Shown piece after piece: positions 6,377 through 8,474 of a stretch of DNA of 8,474 nt. The notes beneath the pieces were generated by a model. The model saw nothing but the letters and a program-made list of their open reading frames with translations, was not told the DNA's origin and made no database searches. Origin of the DNA: an uncultured Lachnospiraceae bacterium (GTDB lineage: Bacteria > Bacillota > Clostridia > Lachnospirales > Lachnospiraceae). Where the stretch lies: the NCBI GenBank assembly GCA_910585255.1, contig CAJUEI010000170.1, forward strand, positions 1-8,474, given 5' to 3'. Positions within the stretch are counted from its first letter, which is position 1. Every line of letters starts with the position of its first letter. Made by a program: the position numbers and the translations under genes.

Positions 6377-7372
6377 TTATATTTCAATTTGTTCATCTTT
6401 TTCAAAATCACGAATTGCCTTTGTTCCAATTACTTTATACCAATTCATTGGAGAAATGCCATTTCCTGGTCTTTTTACCGTTAAATTCTTCTGATTAAAT
6501 ATTTCGCCCTTTTTTATTTTACAATTTGCTACAATACTTTTTCTTGCTATTGTCCTATTCTTTCTTTCGGATACAGAAGGATATTTTTCTCCGGTTCCAA
6601 TTGCTTCTTCTATATGACGAATTGCATTTATCATAGCTGTTAATTCCATAGGTTCTAAACTTGCTTTATGATCGGGGCCCTCCATATTTCGATTTAATGT
6701 AAAATGTTTTTCTATTACCTGTGCACCTAAGGCAGCTGCAGCAATTGGTATTTCTATTCCTTTTGTATGATCCGAATATCCCACTTTTACTTTAAAATGT
6801 TCTTCCAAAGTCAGCATTGCTTTTAAATTCACATCCTTATATGGAGTCGGATATTCTGTATTACAATGAAGTAATGTAATTTCTCCGCTTTTTTTGTCTT
6901 TTAATATTGTAACTGCATCTGAAATTTCACTTTCTTCACACATTCCTGTTGACATAACAATTGGTCTTCCTGTCTGAGCAATTCGTTCTAAATAAGGCAA
7001 GTTTGTAATTTCTCCAGATGGAATTTTCCAAAAATCCATCTCTAGTTTTTCTAAAAATACAATACTTTCTAAATCAAACGGAGTAGATAAAAATCCAATT
7101 CCTATTGCATTACAATAGGATTTTAATTCTATAAAATCTGTATCTTTTAACTCTAATTTTTTTAACATTTCCAATTGTGACTCTTGTTGACCCGTTGTTT
7201 TTCTTTGATATTCTGCCTTTGCTGCATGTTCTGTTACTAACTTTTCTGCATGAAATGTCTGAAATTTTATATAATCTGCACCTGCTTTTGCAGCTTCCTC
7301 TACCATTTGTTTTGCTAGTTTCAGACTTCCGTTATGATTAACACCTGCTTCTGCTATTATAATAACCTTCAT
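6377..7372 (-). CDS. legI: Legionaminic acid synthase (NeuB/LegI family)
   Basis: A 331-residue enzyme that condenses phosphoenolpyruvate with the six-carbon diacetamido sugar to form the nine-carbon acid. Residues ~1-265 are the NeuB TIM barrel: AEAGVNHNGS (7-16), GADYIKFQTF (31-40), LSTPFD (95-100), WKIPSGEI (115-122), STGM (141-144), HCNTEYPTP (169-177), GYSDHTKG (198-205), IEKHFTLNR (220-228) and GPDHKASLE (232-240). Residues ~273-331 form the C-terminal antifreeze-like SAF domain with RPGNGISPMNW (301-311), which lines the active site of the partner subunit in NeuB dimers. The start ATG (7372-7370) follows an AGAGG site seven bases upstream and places AEAGVNHNG at the usual distance from the N-terminus. 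NeuB, PseI and LegI share this layout. LegI is preferred because of the AEAGVNHNGS opening and the presence of legB, legC and ptmE. Confidence 0.92.
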   Translation of the reverse strand: MKVIIIAEAGVNHNGSLKLAKQMVEEAAKAGADYIKFQTFHAEKLVTEHAAKAEYQRKTTGQQESQLEMLKKLELKDTDFIELKSYCNAIGIGFLSTPFDLESIVFLEKLEMDFWKIPSGEITNLPYLERIAQTGRPIVMSTGMCEESEISDAVTILKDKKSGEITLLHCNTEYPTPYKDVNLKAMLTLEEHFKVKVGYSDHTKGIEIPIAAAALGAQVIEKHFTLNRNMEGPDHKASLEPMELTAMINAIRHIEEAIGTGEKYPSVSERKNRTIARKSIVANCKIKKGEIFNQKNLTVKRPGNGISPMNWYKVIGTKAIRDFEKDEQIEI

Positions 7373-7467
7373 TTTTCAGCCTCTTTTATATTCTTTATAT
7401 TTATTTCTTTACTTTTTATTTCCTATTTTATATTTTCGGCATACTTTCTCTTCTCTCTTAGTCTTTA

Positions 7468-8184
7468 TTATCTTGTTTCTATTATTTTATTTGCCGGAAC
7501 TCCCACTGCAGTACAATTTGGCGGAATATCTCTTATCACTACTGCTCCCGCTCCTATAACAGAATTCTCTCCTATAGTAATCCCTTGAATTACTTTTGCA
7601 CCAATTCCTATTTCTGTTCCTTGTTTTATATGCACATTTCCGGCAAGTTTTACATCTGGACTAAGAGTTACATAATTGTCTATTTTTCCGTCATGACAAA
7701 CCATAGAGCCAATATTTAAAAAAACAAATTCTCCAATTTGCACTTCTGTAGAAACAATACAATCCATACAAATAATAGAACCCCGTCCTATTGATGCGGT
7801 ATTTGCAATTATACTATTTCTAATTATTAACTCAGGTAAATCTGTTTGCTCTTCTAATACTATTTTACTTTTATTTCCTTGTAATTGATTTAGAATGATA
7901 GTAGGAAATTTTAAATATGGATTCTGAGAAAGTTTTTCTGCGATTTTCTTTCTTAAAGAAGGATTCCCTATACAAATTGCTACATTTATTTCTTCTTTTA
8001 AAGATAATAAATACTCATCGTTGCCTAGCCATGGATAAGAAAGATAACCTTCACTTGGATTTTTATCTACAATTCCTATAATTTTCCAAATGGGGTATTG
8101 TTGATTTAACATTTGAATCTGCCATACAATTTCACGCATACAGCCACCATTTCCTACCAAAATAAGTGGTTTTATATTATTCAT
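7468..8184 (-). CDS. legH: NeuD/PglD-type sugar O/N-acetyltransferase, probable LegH
   Basis: A 238-residue acetyl-CoA-dependent acyltransferase. Residues ~5-95 form the PglD N-terminal Rossmann-like domain (LILVGNGGCMREIV, IIGIVDKN, VAICIGNP), which binds the amino sugar nucleotide. From ~122 a left-handed beta-helix of hexapeptide repeats follows (ASIGRG, VQIGEF, ITIGENSVIGAGAVVIRDIPP) and ends in AVGVPANKII. His164-Asp165 (VCHDGKID) matches the catalytic His position of PglD-like enzymes. As the only acetyltransferase in the cluster it is the best candidate to acetylate the C4 amine after LegC. NeuD-like O-acetylation of the finished sugar is the main alternative. A GTG-initiated frame reaches 8211, but the ATG at 8184-8182 is preferred: it has AAAGGGAAA upstream (8192-8200) and removes nine non-conserved residues. 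The linker at 99-124 between the domains looks longer than usual. The gene is more AT-rich than those downstream. Confidence 0.82.
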   Translation of the reverse strand: MNNIKPLILVGNGGCMREIVWQIQMLNQQYPIWKIIGIVDKNPSEGYLSYPWLGNDEYLLSLKEEINVAICIGNPSLRKKIAEKLSQNPYLKFPTIILNQLQGNKSKIVLEEQTDLPELIIRNSIIANTASIGRGSIICMDCIVSTEVQIGEFVFLNIGSMVCHDGKIDNYVTLSPDVKLAGNVHIKQGTEIGIGAKVIQGITIGENSVIGAGAVVIRDIPPNCTAVGVPANKIIETR

Positions 8185-8474
8185 TTTTATATTTCCCTTT
8201 CTTGGTTTCACTATATATTTAAAATATATTATTTACTAGAAGTAATATAACAGATATTTTTTTAATTTAAAAGAGATAAAAAATAACTTTACAAAAATAT
8301 ATGTGTACAACATAGAGAGAATATTATAAATATACCAGTTTATAATTTTTACTTATAATTAATATTATTTCTGAAAAATTATAAATTCAATATTATTTAT
8401 ATTAAACATTCAATTAAAATAAGATAATTAGGAGTTATCTGTTGAATATGGTTTAAAAATCCAATAGATAATAA
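8185..8474. other. AT-rich region upstream of legH, no complete gene
   Basis: GC counted over 8221-8474 is 37 of 254 bases (about 15%). No credible coding region is seen on either strand. A - strand frame open from the window edge to TAA at 8397-8399 (26 codons) is too short and low in complexity to claim. The segment carries the legH ribosome site (8192-8200), a candidate extended -10 (8244-8252), repeated TTATAATT words (8340-8347 and 8353-8360) and a 6-bp inverted repeat AGATAA/TTATCT around 8422-8440. It is most likely the promoter region and leader of the leg cluster, or an intergenic stretch after an upstream gene outside the window. Confidence 0.55.
8244..8252 (-). promoter_or_regulatory. 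Candidate extended -10 promoter for the leg cluster
   Basis: The - strand reads TGTTATATT, an extended -10 (TG-N-TATATT, five of six matches to TATAAT). At 17 bases upstream the hexamer is TTTTAA (8272-8267), a weak -35, which an extended -10 can tolerate. Transcription would begin near 8237, giving a leader of about 50 bases before the legH ATG. Such matches are common in 15% GC DNA, so this is only the best-placed candidate. Confidence 0.35.

Noticed and set aside
7334..7588. A + strand frame across the legI-legH junction that looks like membrane segments
   Set aside because: It arises from the T-rich spacer and from the complement of legI and legH, starts in the antisense of the legI start region and has no ribosome site.
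8185..8211. GTG start of legH nine codons upstream
   Set aside because: The extension (KPRKGNIK) is not part of the fold and covers the likely ribosome site of the internal ATG.
8397..8474. A - strand frame open from the window edge to TAA at 8397, possibly the end of an upstream gene
   Set aside because: Only 26 codons and another - strand frame is also open for 14 codons to a stop at about 8428. Composition is low-complexity and no family tail can be recognised.

Overview
The window looks like chromosomal DNA of a low-GC Gram-positive bacterium, probably an anaerobic clostridium and possibly Lachnospiraceae. The evidence is strong GGAGG-type ribosome binding sites, low GC, GTG/TTG alternative starts and the style of the encoded proteins. 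The genus cannot be fixed from this sequence.

Layout: positions 1-203 hold the last 66 codons of a + strand glycosyltransferase of the CgeB-like, group 1 type. It converges on a seven-gene cluster that lies entirely on the - strand. The 235-bp convergent gap holds two hairpins and a likely + strand terminator whose T-run touches the stop codon of the first opposing gene. Read in the direction of transcription, from high to low coordinates, the cluster is legH-like acetyltransferase (8184-7468), legI synthase (7372-6377), legG hydrolysing 2-epimerase (6271-5060), legF CMP-sugar synthetase (4896-4192), legB 4,6-dehydratase (4096-3116), a 425-bp AT-rich gap, then legC aminotransferase (2690-1512) and ptmE nucleotidyltransferase (1515-439). 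The last two genes overlap by ATGA.

Function: the set matches the GDP-linked route to CMP-legionaminic acid, a bacterial nine-carbon sialic-acid-like sugar, known from Campylobacter. PtmE activates a glucosamine-1-phosphate-type precursor with GTP. LegB makes the 4-keto-6-deoxy sugar, LegC aminates C4 and LegH acetylates that amine. LegG removes the nucleotide and epimerises C2. LegI condenses the product with phosphoenolpyruvate, and LegF activates the resulting acid with CTP. No nonulosonate transferase, flippase or flagellin gene lies in the window, so the acceptor (flagellin, capsule or another surface glycan) is unknown.

No CRISPR array, tRNA, rRNA, insertion sequence or phage gene was seen. 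I found no clearly undescribed system. The less ordinary points are a composition gradient along the cluster, long purine-rich (on the mRNA) intercistronic spacers, the legB/legC gap with repeats and hairpins, and start-codon choices (TTG for legF, internal ATGs preferred for legC and legH).
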